A stretch of 64,000 bases of DNA from Pseudo-nitzschia pungens. Taxonomy: Eukaryota; Bacillariophyta; Bacillariophyceae; Bacillariales; Bacillariaceae. Positions 9,301 through 18,827 of this stretch are shown one piece after another. The translations under genes and the position numbers were made by a program. Within the stretch, counting starts at the first letter, position 1. Every line of letters starts with the position of its first letter. The notes under the pieces are model-generated. The model did not search any database. It saw nothing but the letters and a program-made list of their open reading frames with translations, and was not told the DNA's origin. The stretch lies in assembly GCA_037355855.1 (NCBI GenBank), contig CM074765.1, positions 2,790,001 through 2,854,000 of the forward strand, given 5' to 3'.

Positions 9301-9862
9301 GAAAGGAAGAATACAAATGGTCGTGATGGTTATGAAGCCGCTGTTCGATGTATAATTGATATGGAGGGAAATGAACCAATACGTGCTTGCTACTAGTAAC
9401 CAAAGCAGGCGCAGCCTCCTCCAGATATGACTGGAATTGATCAATGTCGTTTCGAGGAGAAAGAACCCATGTACCTGACTTTTGATCGAAGTCAACATAC
9501 ACCTTAATCTTTACATTGGAAGTGCATATGTATGTGCGACTTGAATAACGACACCCATAATTTGTTCCACAGAAAGTTTTGACGGTAAAGCCCCATCTAT
9601 TAAAACAGTATGAACTGAGTTGATGTACAAGATCACTCCCTGGGTTGTAGGTGGATGTAAACGGAGGAGGAAATGATCGATATTCCTTTAGGGTAGCGGG
9701 ATGCCAAAAAAGAACTTGGAGTTTTTTGTTCTTACTTCTTTGCGTAGAATTACCATCACTACTGGCCGTCATAGTGTCAAAGATGATGGGAAAGGGGAAA
9801 GAGGACAAAATCGGTTGAAAAGATACGGATAGTTCAGAGATTTCGTGATGATGTTGTTGCAC
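6374..9862 (-). CDS. Mutator-like (MULE) transposase
   Basis: The frame is 1,162 codons; the first ATG is at 9862, and another in-frame ATG about 30 codons in (MTASSDGNS) could be the true start. The central region has the MULE pattern. It includes a first Asp in VFVGDCFHYKDPTYDG, the conserved stretch VPLAWAIIPSEKTEHLGWII, a second Asp in HPFLTDQG, and C-x2-H (CIQHLIRS) soon after. The third acidic residue cannot be fixed by eye. The C-terminus runs into Glu/Asn/Gly repeats that continue beyond the TAA at 6374-6376 into the protease-like segment. The equivalent repeat unit nearby reads GKVEVE where the stop now reads GKV*VE, suggesting GAA to TAA. Length is large for a MULE transposase even without the downstream segment. 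No SWIM domain is evident at its C-terminus. Confidence 0.7.
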   Translation of the reverse strand: MQQHHHEISELSVSFQPILSSFPFPIIFDTMTASSDGNSTQRSKNKKLQVLFWHPATLKEYRSFPPPFTSTYNPGSDLVHQLSSYCFNRWGFTVKTFCGTNYGCRYSSRTYICTSNVKIKVYVDFDQKSGTWVLSPRNDIDQFQSYLEEAAPALVTSSKHVLVHFPPYQLYIEQRLHNHHDHLYSSFLSERSVTDHLFSACKFQLKGTSSKAGTITKYVTMTKKAIYDYILENVKSDYSSMALWLQSLAKENPEATVVLQTDAQDRFYRCFVATPISSSKFFGTLTTPVFVGDCFHYKDPTYDGVCFVLVTKTSYGDTVPLAWAIIPSEKTEHLGWIIQMCLKGNLRVDRHPFLTDQGPLVSTFNVLFQRYGLSFLVALCIQHLIRSIRVGFDRVFPPLRMSKPDNNDLAYKCDRALRKRISAASNSSSTQSFFQEIVGLFSDLVRLHNNKNVDIHNPQKVLLMHDCVDAMLYVLKYDPKLWTVVGNSDQFVEEDFLENVRGAVGQFMYLKYLLSDYSVSPESVSQDSLEQRKSLCQAHAAEFDYEKKATCEHGEKGARMGFKRTNLAETVASKMFTTNIRDRRPYYTNIAFLRFYNAAIASMKTKLDGDPSDDYSNSLTSVGQMIKTMNSAEFEATDYTLVDTSELDEKEGYVGLNCVFTSGANRHGGYHNLIILWKSHQVEDEEREMNQQRASADPIAAREKYNFRIVCTRHVEFTQMRKCPCACFTKGFEKAKLHSRWPFLRSIVSKGLMEILVYRASCVRLCSQSLFEQCEGKVEDYFALHTNSLFLRTPNEQSMSNLVCPKQMSCPPLYKKTRGPKRRIRSNGEFSMYLSSPVRKKSKREGGVDSPLSTINKPLSKRNQKKADDITKRFTQPNGLFCQEGVDQMNALTKKSESTSVNEGRDPFGMKVEDLSTIVPGEYKVYQVGSYASQPENQFGHMAFPFSKKPHRILPLSACEEDPFLAAFSVKKVWGGSPEPLTTEQQSYFSDGSVLSTRPNNEQVYALTEFGSRFFGEIAGQVLQHLDLSFSVIDESDLNNSESLGSGCPIPDKIPEQVMSDFIKEEEEDDLMQIFKTNLTAIVKSDVEGKVELAGNGKADFAQKRQTGGEGKAEEVEQNGDTDGNGMTGVKQKAEANRNEEGNGNANLEGNGNKDTERSGKV

Positions 9863-9957
9863 ACTAAAGTGAGACGGTGCCTAAAAGACGAAAACAAGGA
9901 AGAGAGTGGCTAACAGGTTACGTAAAGAGGTTACGTAAGGGAAAGTGGAAAGCAATG

Positions 9958-10178
9958 AATGAAAGAACACGTAATGGTGGGGGTATGAGAAAAAACGGGA
10001 GATTTGGAAGAGTGATGGGGAAATCCGATGGTGGGAAAAAAAATTCATGCCGGGGGAGTCAATAAAGAATGAAAGAACACGTAATGGTGGGGTGATGGGA
10101 AAAAACGGGAGATTTGGAGGAGTGATGGGGAAATCCGATGCTGGGAAAAAAAATTCATGACGGGGGGTCCATAAACAA
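9958..10178. repeat. 110-bp tandem duplication at the edge of the MULE-like block
   Basis: Two adjacent units of about 110 bp (starts 9958 and 10068) share aatgaaagaacacgtaatgg at the left and a run ending in aaaaaaaattcatg at the right. They lie just upstream of the transposase start and could be subterminal repeats of the element. The window start cuts the opposite end, so terminal inverted repeats cannot be tested. Confidence 0.85.
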
Positions 10179-10212
10179 ACTTGTGGATGATTAAATTACT
10201 ACATTACTGGAT

Positions 10213-11053
10213 ATGTGGATAGAGCGGGAAGTATCATCTGTTTTCATTACCAGATTTGCGTACCGGATTTCTCCCCATTTCCGTTTTTTACCCTATTTGC
10301 GTACCGTCCGAAAGATTTCGACCCAGATTACCCTATCTGCGTTCCCTTCGACTTCGTTTGTCGTATTTGCGTTCCAGGCTCCGAGAGCTCGGGTGGAGCT
10401 CTGTATCGCTGATTCGTATGTCAGTAAAGGGCCAGGGTACGTAGGTACTTAATTGAACGTACTGACCATACCTTTTACTGACACCTGTAGCACCGGTGAT
10501 GTAGGGTACGCGCTATACACTGTAGCACTGCCCTCGCTAAACTTGCTCGCTTGTTAACTGCAGGAACTGGGTATCTGGTTATAGTACAAATCGTACACAA
10601 TGACCATACCCCGACGGTAGCATAATATCGAGGTGATATATCTTCATAGTCCCCATGATTCATGCCAGTACTCAAAGATCATACATAGCTCCATGTAGAA
10701 CCACAGTAATACAAGATACCAATCAAAATCCAAATACTTTGCTGAGTCATACCACAAAGCAATTCTTGCTTCATGTCGATGTCCCTGGAACAAAGATCTC
10801 CAGATCGAGTTGATGGTCACGATCAAAAGGACTTGGTACTTGCATGGATCATACAATAGATCACCGTGTATCCGCCCTGCTTGTCAGAGAACAAACTGCA
10901 TCAAATATTGCAGCTTTCAATATCGTGTTTCTTGTTTCTTCGAACGTACAACAGAGGCCTGGCTAATAGTAAAAAGAAAAATGGGGTTTTTGTGGACATC
11001 GTTCCAGCACTTAGGACCTTTTGCCCTCCATGCTTTCAAAGATATACTGTCCC
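10213..11053 (-). mobile_element. Decayed fragment of a copia LTR and 3' untranslated region
   Basis: The stretch has no gene. It resembles the 3' LTR/internal junction of the copia element at 19,161-29,220. The sequence around 10,560-10,675 matches the LTR end and the next 25 bases (tcttcatagtccccatgatt versus tcttcatagtccccgtgatt at 20,082). The segment near 10,878-10,920 matches a motif of the copia 3' region at about 20,234-20,275 and 20,721-20,765 (cttgtcagag...ctgca...attgcag). It is an old relict of the same or a sister family. Confidence 0.5.
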
Positions 11054-11368
11054 TGTAACATGCTAGCATAGCGTGCGCTAGTAGAGTTACAAATGGATGA
11101 TTAACCAAATCCCACATGGGAATTGAATTGAATATAGGATATTAATATATGAATATCCGATATGTATGAACAGGCATGCAGGAAAAGCGATTATACGATT
11201 AAGGTTACATACGAGATATATATTATATACAAAGTTGTATATCATATAATGAGGTTGCGATGACATCATGGCTCATTATTTCCTCTCTTTAATTTGAATC
11301 CCATCTTGTAAAGTATAATAACACACAATTTTTAATACTACTCCAAATTTCTACCTTAGAGTGTTACA
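11054..11368 (+). repeat. LTR of gypsy fragment F1
   Basis: The 315-bp sequence runs from TGTAACATGC to GTGTTACA and is followed directly by the leader palindrome. The solo LTR S (46,260-46,359 plus 51,960-52,174) has the same length and much shared sequence (cgattatacgattaaggttacata region), which supports the ends. Confidence 0.8.
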
Positions 11369-11627
11369 CAGTAATTACTGTCCGCTTCAACATAGGAACA
11401 GTAGTAGACTTCAGTACTGAACTCTCAACAAACACAAAAATATTAACAGCCTCAATAACAGATGCAACCTGTATCCCTGACAAGAGCAGCAACCCAAGCT
11501 CCTCAACTAAACAAAATGGCCAGTATCTAAAGAGACCCACCAATAATGTACAAGACGTCATTTGACAGTTCCAAACCCAAGCTCATGACACTTTTGATCT
11601 ATGATGCCGACGATCATTCGGACAGTG
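11369..11627 (+). pseudogene. Gypsy F1 leader and 5' end of gag, truncated
   Basis: After the LTR the leader carries both conserved palindromes (11,368-11,381 and 11,411-11,420). Gag begins at 11,516 with ATG GCC AGT ATC, then TAA where other copies have TAC. It continues in frame as RDPPIMYKTSFDSSKPK and following, and stops abruptly at about 11,627 where another LTR end begins. Confidence 0.7.
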
Positions 11628-12518
11628 TATTTCTACCTTAACATGTAACACAGTAATTACTGTTTATTGTTTAAAGTAGAAGACAAAGACAGGAACTCAG
11701 TACTGAATCAAAAACATCCTTTATCCTAAACAACAGGGATACATCGATACCCTGACAAGCAAAATCCTACAAAAGAATTGAAACGAGAACCGCTTGAATG
11801 AAACAATCAAAATCTACAAAACAAACTGAATCGATCAAACGCTCCAGAAGAAACAGCCAAACTCTCAAATTGATCAATATGATCAAACACTTTGAATCAA
11901 GAAACAATGGCAGGACTCTACAGAGATCCTCCAATCTCTTACAAGAGAGCCTTTGACAGTTCCAATCCCACGCTTGTTACTCTAACAGTTTAAAATCAAG
12001 ACCAAGAAGACAGCATCAAAGTCCCTCTATTCACTAACATTTATTTAGAAGAACTTCTACATACAGCAGAAGCCTTCCAAAATGCAGCTGAAGACCTCAA
12101 TCTATCAGCAACCAAATACATTAAATATTTTGGTCAATGCCTTTGCGTTGACGCTCAAACCAAATGGAGAGCCTTAACAAGAAGTCAACGTAACTACCCA
12201 GCTACAAGCAATGGATACAAATGAGCATTTTCAGCCTCTATCAAACAATACTGCAGTGCCAAAGATGCCAAGGATATAATGCATACATACCTTCAAACGC
12301 TGAAGAAATCAGTGGGCATTTCCTGTAAAGACCATGCAGACCGAATGGAACAGCTCTGCAAATACACTTCAAAATAACAAGGCTATGCTGCTGATCTAAA
12401 CCATCTACAACAGATGACAATCATGCCCCACAGCTTTCCAAATGAATGGATTGAAGATTATTGCTGAATCCACAGAGGAATCCGGCCCCAAACCACTATT
12501 CAGTTCATAATCGGTCAT
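11628..12518 (+). pseudogene. Gypsy F2: LTR end, leader and decayed gag
   Basis: About 23 bp of an LTR 3' end (ctaccttaacatgtaaca) are followed by the leader palindromes (11,650-11,663 and 11,697-11,706). Gag starts at 11,907 (MAGLYRDPPISYKRAF) and can be followed to 12,518 through at least four internal stops. One is a TGA where related gags have CGA (YCRIH position). It ends within the VDHM motif, where an unrelated sequence begins. Confidence 0.65.
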
Positions 12519-13090
12519 ATGTATCTTGGTGTCACACCCTATCATCCCTTTGCTTCGTACATCACTCCCTACTGGTATAAGCATGTGTGGAAATTCTTTT
12601 CTGTTCACCCTGTGAGCTTGGTTGAAGACTTCCCAGATCTTCCCCTGCTTCGTTCCAATGACTGCTACCTCATGCAAGCCTTTGTCAATGCTGGCTTCAG
12701 AGGTGCTAACTTGTCCCTCTTGAATCTCATCCGGATATCCCTCAAGGCTGTTTCCCTTGCTGATATCTGTACTCCAGATGGGACAAGACTCTCTCCCATG
12801 GCCTTCCAGTTGACATCTTCCAACCATTTGAGAGATCATCTTGACTGGCCTAGATGTCCTCTACCATGGCCTCCAGCAGCACAGCGCCTATGGACTAAGG
12901 CTCTTCAGACCTGTTTTCTTCCCCCCTGTCCACCCCCTGCAGCCAGAGCCCTGGCTCCTTCTTTTCACCTTGGGCATTGGCTCTCTCCCTGGACAGCTTC
13001 TCTTTGGCCTTGGTTCTTGTCTCCCTCTACCAATAGCATATTCTCCAAATGTTCTACTGGCTGGATGGTGGGTACTTCCCAAGGCCGGGG
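12519..13090 (+). pseudogene. Possible C-terminal fragment of a non-LTR-type reverse transcriptase gene
   Basis: The + frame from 12,519 encodes about 190 residues (HPFASYITPYWYKHVWKF, DFPDLPLLRSNDCYLMQAF, VSLADICTPDGTRLS, LGHWLSPWTASLWPW). From memory this order resembles the C-terminal region of LINE-like RT proteins in algae and stramenopiles, but I cannot confirm that by search. The opposite strand also has a 144-codon open frame. The fragment is joined to gypsy sequence at both ends, so it is a truncated remnant. Confidence 0.3.
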
Positions 13091-14175
13091 CCAATTATAA
13101 CATCCTTCGAAAACATCAAACCCTTTTCGACGGCATTCTCAAACATTACCCCGACGAAGAAATACACCTCAAAGTGTCGATACCACTATCCCCCCTCACC
13201 GCTCCAGAGCCTACCCTGTTCCCCGCACAAACCTGGACCTCTTCAAGAAAGAACTTGATCGCCTCGTCCAAATAGGCATCCTCTCCCCTCAAGGTCGATC
13301 CAACTGGATCTCCCCCACTTTTGTCACCCCAAAGAAAGACGGCAAAATCCAATGGGTTTCTGACTTTCGCGCCCTCAACAAAGCCATCAAAGGCAAAGTC
13401 TACCCCATACCCCGTATCCAAGACATCCTCTCCCGACAATCCGGATACAAATACCTCACAAAACATGACATCTCCATGCAATACTACAACTTCCTATTTG
13501 ACAACAAAAGTAAAGACCTCACCACCATTACCACACCCTCTGGTCTCTACAAATACAACCGCCTTCCCATGGGTATCTGTCAATCTCCAGATGTTGCCCA
13601 AGAAATCATGGAAAAAGTCCTCCGTGACATCCCCAATCTAGAAGTCTACATCGACGACATTGCCTGCTTCAGTGGTGACTTCCAATCCCACCTCGACCTC
13701 ATTGACATCACCCTCACCCGCCTCGAAGACAAGACAAAGGATTTGTCATTAATCCCCTCAAATGTGAATGGGCCATCAAAGAAACCGATTTTCTTGGACA
13801 CTGGCTCACACCCAAAGGAGTCAAACCTTGGTCCAAGAAAATCAAGGCAATACTCGCCATGCAACCTCCCAAAAACCTAAAACAACTCCGTGTCTTACTT
13901 AGTCTCGTCACATACTATCATGATATGTGGTCCTGCCGTTCGCACATCCTTGCCCCCTCACCAACCTCCTAAAAACTCCACAAACCTTTCAATGGAACGC
14001 CCAATGCCAAAAAGCCTTTGAAGACATGAAATCCCTCATCTCCGTTGAAACCATGTTAGCGTACCCCAACCACAATGTCGAATTCCACATCTTCACCAAC
14101 GCGGCGCCATCATCAAACAAAAAGGTCTTCCCGTTGCTTACTACACACGCAAACTCAACAAAGCTCAACTCAACT
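13091..14175 (+). pseudogene. Gypsy J pol fragment (RT and start of RNase H)
   Basis: Translation in shifting frames gives a typical gypsy pol. It contains FVTPKKDGKIQWVSDFRALN, the block KYLTKHDISMQYYNF, then RLPMGICQSPDVAQ and the catalytic VYIDDIACF near 13,646-13,672. After a frameshift near 13,735 it continues with ETDFLGHWLTPKG, a connection segment (YYHDMWSCRSHILAP) and the start of RNase H, ending near KLNKAQLN. At least three frameshifts are needed. The family differs from the A-H elements. Protease and integrase are missing. Confidence 0.7.
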
Positions 14176-14266
14176 AACATGTTGCGTTGGTCAGGGAGGA
14201 GATGTGTACAATCGTTGCAGACAGCACGGACGTCGTGTCGATTGTAGGTGGATTCCGGCGTAGGTG

Positions 14267-15469
14267 TCAATTTGTGTGGAGTTCATGGGGTCTATGTGGT
14301 TGGCATGTAGTTGGAGTGCAAGGTTGATGGAATTGGTTGCGCTTCGTGGGTATACTCGCATGGGAATGATGAGTTGGTCGCTTTCGATGAGGTTTTAGTT
14401 GAAGTTGAGGATGATGTGCGTCAGAATGGTTGTTGCCGTTGGTCATGGCGTGATGTTGTTGGAAGTGAGTATTGTATCTGGGGGGTCCATGAGGGCGACT
14501 GGGGGTGTTGGGTTGGCGTCCGTTGTTTGGGCGAGAGTTGGGGCGACTGGTGGTTTGAGAGCCATTGGGGCGTTGTCCGTTGGAGTAACCATTGGAGTGT
14601 CCATTGGAATGTGGGCAGGAGGTGGTCTGGGTGTACTGGTTGTGAGAGGCGTTGGTGTTGTTTGGGCGATAGGGGTTGTTGTTGTGGAACAGAGTGTGTG
14701 GGGAGGCGGAGTTGTAACGAGAACGTTGAGCGCGGTTGTTGTGATTTCCGTTGAATTTGCGATGGTTTTGGCGGAATTGTTGGCTGGCGTTGTGATGAAG
14801 GCATTGCTGTTCCATGAAGGCAACAAGACGTTGGAATTTGTAATTCGTGTCGTCAAGTTGATTTTCGGTGGATCCGGGGAGGTGGACGCTGAGAACATTG
14901 ATGAGACGGAGACGACCTGCTGTTGCAAAACAGTCCATGTGGAATGGTTTTGTGGCGTGGAGCATGTATTCCTATTGGATCAAAAATGCGTTGGATGGGA
15001 GAAACATGCCAATGAAGGTGCGGATGTTCTTGTTGAAGTCCGAGTCTTTGAGGTTGGTGTTACCGGTGATGACGGAGTCCCAGGAGTGTTTGAGATCACC
15101 ACCGAGAACGTTGCAAGTTTTCTTGTGGAGGACATCGTCGTGAAGGTCGAGGTTGGAGGCACTTGCTCTGTCGATGAAGTCTTTGATGACAAGAATGAGG
15201 CGTTCCTTGTCAGAAGAGTCAGGGCAGAAGGTGGTGTCTTGTTTCTTGAGGATCGAGGTGGATGAGGTGGTCGATGGGGCTGGTGCTGGGGCTGGTGCTG
15301 GAGCTGGGGCTGGAGCTGCTACTGGGGGTGGGGCTGGTGCTGCAGTGGGGGGTGGAGGGAGGGTGAAGCGGTGGACAAGGCGAGTGGTGGGGTAATCCTG
15401 GTAGGAGATGACGGGTTTGAAGGGGATGGGCGGTTGCTTGGTAGCTTGAAGCTGAGCGATGGCGGCCAT
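14267..15469 (-). pseudogene. Gypsy-like gag K with one in-frame TAG
   Basis: Starting at an ATG at 15,469, this frame encodes a Pro/Ala-rich N-terminus with a (PA)n run, then a helical gag-like region (FIDRASASNLDLHDDVLHKK, LHATKPFHMDCFATAGRLRL). The C-terminus is Gln/Asn/His/Pro-rich. A single TAG at 14,972-14,974 interrupts it; the next codons continue in phase to 14,267. I see no zinc knuckle. It is opposite in strand to pol J and no matching pol follows, so it may be a separate truncated element. Assignment to gag rests on composition and context. Confidence 0.45.
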
Positions 15470-15484
15470 GGTGATCAGGTGTTA

Positions 15485-15770
15485 CAGTGGTTTTTAGAAG
15501 GTGATGAGACTTTATCAATAAAGAGAAAAAAATTTCGGCGATATTGCAATTGAATTCAATATGAATTACGCTGATTGTAAAATTGTGTGCTATTGAGTTT
15601 TAGAACCAAAAGGACTCAATTGAGAAACTTGTAGGTTCAATGAATTTATCTATTCGTGAAAATACTTAAGAAGACCGACTTTGTCTAACGGTCGGAATTG
15701 TATCAGAACTTCAAGGAGAAGGATGATCAATCTGTAAGATTGAATAATGACTGATACTTGTGAATGAATC
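15485..15770 (-). other. Gene-free stretch upstream of gag K (possible leader or LTR)
   Basis: AT-rich sequence without a supported gene. It precedes the gag K start and is the likely place of its leader or LTR, but no second copy exists in the window to define ends. A short 18-bp tandem pair (tgtctgtgcgttgttcag and a one-base variant) sits just beyond, at about 15,789-15,824. Confidence 0.3.
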
Positions 15771-16284
15771 AGTGAGTCATGAAGTGAGTGTCTGTGCGTT
15801 GTTCAGTGTCTGTCCGTTGTTCAGTCTGGCCAAAACTAGTTTTGATGTGGTGCTTGACATGCTGCAGAGTAGACAGGAGAACCTCACAAATATGTGCAGG
15901 AAGCCCAAAGCTCTGGAGGGTGAGACCAGCAATGGGATGGGAGATCCTGTAATAGCAGCCCTTGGCATCATTCATAGCAACAGCACCTGATCTACGCTTT
16001 TGGCGCAACACATCACAGATGAGCTTCTTGTTCAGGCAGGTATTGATGGCCTTGTGGTGTTTCCTGCTACCATGCTGATCAGCAGCCACTGCATTGGCAC
16101 ATTCGGCATGGGCAAGAATGCGTCTGCCAATCATCTTGTTGTTGATCTGGAACTCAGGAGACATCAACTTGATAAGCCTCATCTTGTCCACCCTATATTC
16201 ACCAGGTTTCTTGAAGATCTGTACATCAGTGATGACCTGCCAAGCAGAAGGAGAGAAGCCAACAATCAATGGGACTGATCGCAG
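15771..16284 (-). pseudogene. Non-LTR-type reverse transcriptase fragment, split by gypsy A
   Basis: The minus frame encodes about 165 residues with the order of non-LTR RT blocks. It has VDKMRLIKLMSPEFQINNKM, an IGRR region, QHGSRKHHKAINTCLNK and the motif-A block AVAMNDAKGCYYRISH. FGLP, LSTLQHVKHHIKTSFG and then a divergent tail follow. The YxDD block is not present. Its upstream continuation lies beyond element A, at 36,893-36,965. Joining the flanks restores one reading frame (FDTLLRSVPLIVGF), which shows that A inserted into this gene. Confidence 0.6.
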
Positions 16285-16624
16285 TGTGACGGGCTAGCGT
16301 AGCTAGCCCAAGCCACGACTGAATAATTAACCGAATCCCACATCATCGGAATCGAATATTATATATATGTCAATCTACGTTCATGGATACATCATTATAT
16401 GTGTCCTAATTATTATGGTCAAGTCCCAGGAGAAGATATATGCCTAATCGTGGGAACCGACAATGAAACAACATTTATGGCAGAGCATGCCAAAAATGTG
16501 GCTATGCTCGCGACCTCAAATTTTATATGTTTCCATTCTCAATTTGCGTAACAATATTCCGTAAAGTATCTAAACATTCACAATTTTATATACCACTCCG
16601 AATTTTCTACTCTAGACTGTAACA
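16285..16624 (+). repeat. 5' LTR of gypsy A
   Basis: The sequence runs TGTGACGGGC...TGTAACA, about 340 bp, and is nearly identical to 36,551-36,892. It is followed at once by the leader palindrome. Confidence 0.9.
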
Positions 16625-16675
16625 CAGTAATTACTGTTTGTGCTTTATAGTAGAAACAGTAGAACTCAGTACTGA
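16624..16675 (+). promoter_or_regulatory. Leader palindrome pair at the primer-binding position (element A)
   Basis: ACAGTAATTACTGT, a perfect 14-bp palindrome, begins at the last LTR base. TCAGTACTGA, a perfect 10-bp palindrome, ends at 16,675. The same pair occurs in F1, F2, E, C and B with 42-47 nt between starts. No tRNA-type TGG... primer-binding site is seen. Role unknown: candidates are priming, RNA dimerisation or packaging. Confidence 0.6.
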
Positions 16676-16744
16676 ATTCAAAACAATTGAACAAACCTCC
16701 CTTATCCTCAACAACAGAGGCATCTTGTATCTCCAACAAGCAGT

Positions 16745-17129
16745 ATGGCCGGCATCTACAGGGACCCACCAATCGCCTACAAGAGCTCCTTCAACAGCTC
16801 CAAACCCAAGCTTGTAACCCTATTGGTCTACAACTCCGAAGACCACTCAGATAGTGTCAAGGTGCCCTTGTTCACTGACAAGGGGGGACTAGAAGAACTC
16901 CTCCACACTGAAGAAGCTTTCCTAAACGCCGCAGAAGATCTCAGCATCCCAGACTCAGCACTCATTTGATATTTCGGTTGATGCCTATGCGTCGACACTC
17001 AGACAAAGTGGAGAGCGCTGACACAAGCAACTCACGTGAACAACCAACGAGTGTATCCACTCACAAAAGAAGGATACACCTCAGCCTTCCAAGCGTTCAT
17101 TAAACTATACTGCAATGCTGAAGATGCCA
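16745..17129 (+). pseudogene. Gypsy A gag, part 1
   Basis: Gag begins MAGIYRDPPIAYKSSFNSSK at 16,745 and follows the intact gag of element C (41,274-42,311). Two stops (SALI*YFG*CLC, 16,967-16,984) are TGA where the C copy has CGA. The frame runs to NAEDA, where the 17,130-18,827 insert begins. The intact family gag is about 340-345 residues and makes the particle structural protein. Confidence 0.85.
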
Positions 17130-18827
17130 ATAATAATAATATACTTATTTAAGTAGGAAAATCCACCGAAGGTGGTTAAAAGCTACTCAGTCTGTAACCA
17201 GACTTTATCGTCGCCTCAATCGAAGAGAGGTTAGGCCCCAAGTTGTGGAACGACGCGTTGCCTCAACCATGGGGGATTAGGCCCCAGGTTGTAAAGACGA
17301 CTATTTTGCAAACGAACCTTGGTAAGAAGCAGGAAAAAAACGAACCAGTCCAGAGCACAACAGACACTGCTGTTGCGAAGCGTACAAGAGACGGGTGACA
17401 AGAACGTGAAAGGGAAAGACACAAGCAAAACTGTCCCTCTGTCCCTCCAATGCTGGTGTGCAGCATCCGTAATGCTAGTGGTCAGCTGACACAAGCAAAA
17501 CCCTTGCTTAGATACATAGTATCTGTAATGCTAGTGGTCAGCGTACAAAAGCAAAACTCCTCTTTGAATGCTGGATTGCAGCATCAGTAATGCGAGTAGT
17601 CATCCCCAAACGCATTCCCGTACCGTATGGTATGGTGCATCAAAAGAACACGAGCAAAATTTCCAAGGTAATGCTCGTGTACCATGTACTGCACAACACT
17701 TAGAGGCAGTGGAGCCTACTACCAAATTTGTAGAATGAACTTGAGCTTCCGTAGTAGCTTGGAAACAGGGGCTCTAAGTGATAACACTTCTGAACCATCA
17801 GGGCTGTAGGCTTGAAAACAGGTGTCAGCTGTACTGTGAGCTGGAGGGGTATATGTTAGTGGTGAAGCGTTAAGTAACATGTACTTAGCGAATTGGGGGC
17901 TTGGGTCATAAAAACAGTAGGTCCATAATCGAAAACACTTATGGTCCAGCAGGGCAGTAGACTTGAAAACAGATGACAGTTGAAGTGTGCATCTGAGAGG
18001 GTTATGTAGGTAGGAGAGCCTTAAGCAAGCTGTACTTAGCGGCTTTGGGGCTTGGGTCAGAAAAACAGTAGGACCTTAAGTGAGAACACTTATGGTCCAG
18101 CAGGGCAGTAGACTTGAAAACAGATGACAGTTGAAGTGTGCATCTGAGAGGTATATGTAGGTAGGAGAGCCTTAAGCAAGCTGTACTTAGCGGCTTTGGG
18201 GCTTGGGTCAGAAAACAATAGGACCATAAGCGAAAACACTTATGGTCCATCAGGGCAGTAGACTTGAAAACAGATGACAGCTGGAATTTCTTAAAGAAAG
18301 ATTCCTACAGTGGAAGGGGCTGTTCGTGAACTTCGACTTGAAAAGACTTAAGAGGACTCAGCAAGGAACTTCGAAGAATGTAGAACATTAAGTGAGAATC
18401 ACTTAAGCAGCTTGGAAATAGTGTAGAACATTAAGTACAAGATATACTTAGGGGCCTTGGAATGGAGCTGGGTAACAGATCGAAGCAGTACAACGAAAAT
18501 TATTGGTGAATTGCTGTAGAATCTGTACTGGAGGTGCTGTAGAAAATTATGTGTCGGTTTGCTGCTGCTGCTGTTGCCGAATCGACATCGACATCGACAT
18601 CGACGACCATGGTGAAGGCCACCAAAGCAACTGAACAAAGCAGCAAGCAACTGAACTGATAGCAGAAACGAAGAGCGGAGGTCTTGGTTAATACATGTAG
18701 GTCCTGGTATTGTGATTGGGGGTGTAGAAGGGAGCGAGATATCGCATGGTAAATGTGTGTAGAAATCTACGTATTTTTAGTACTGGAACATCGGAATGTC
18801 GGACAAAATGCGCTTCGCGCAAATTGT
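17130..18827 (-). mobile_element. 1.7-kb SINE/LINE-like non-coding insertion with a (ATT)n tail
   Basis: The insert is flanked by the 12-bp duplication atgctgaagatg (17,115-17,126 and 18,828-18,839; 15 bp if one mismatch is allowed). That length is typical of target-primed retroposition, not LTR integration. On the minus strand it ends in (ATT)n against the target. A 13-nt perfect hairpin (TGCGC-GAA-GCGCA on minus) lies near its minus-strand 5' end. The body holds no convincing protein frame. It contains an internal tandem array of about 150 bp units and a shorter repeat of about 60 bp (around 17,466-17,610, unit with gtaatgctagtggtcagc). I do not recognise the family. A retrocopied non-coding RNA is an alternative. 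Confidence 0.6.
17785..18285 (-). repeat. 150-bp tandem repeats inside the SINE/LINE-like insert
   Basis: The segment atggtccagcagggcagtag starts at 17,941 and 18,092, with a one-base variant at 18,242 and a more diverged unit near 17,790, giving a period of 150-151 bp over about four units. Each unit also carries gtacttagcggctttggggc and a run of aaaacag. Confidence 0.85.

Noticed and set aside
12405..12839. Minus-strand 144-codon frame as a gene
   Set aside because: The + strand reading of the same region fits a coherent RT-like C-terminal fragment better. The minus frame also crosses the F2 gag junction at 12,518.
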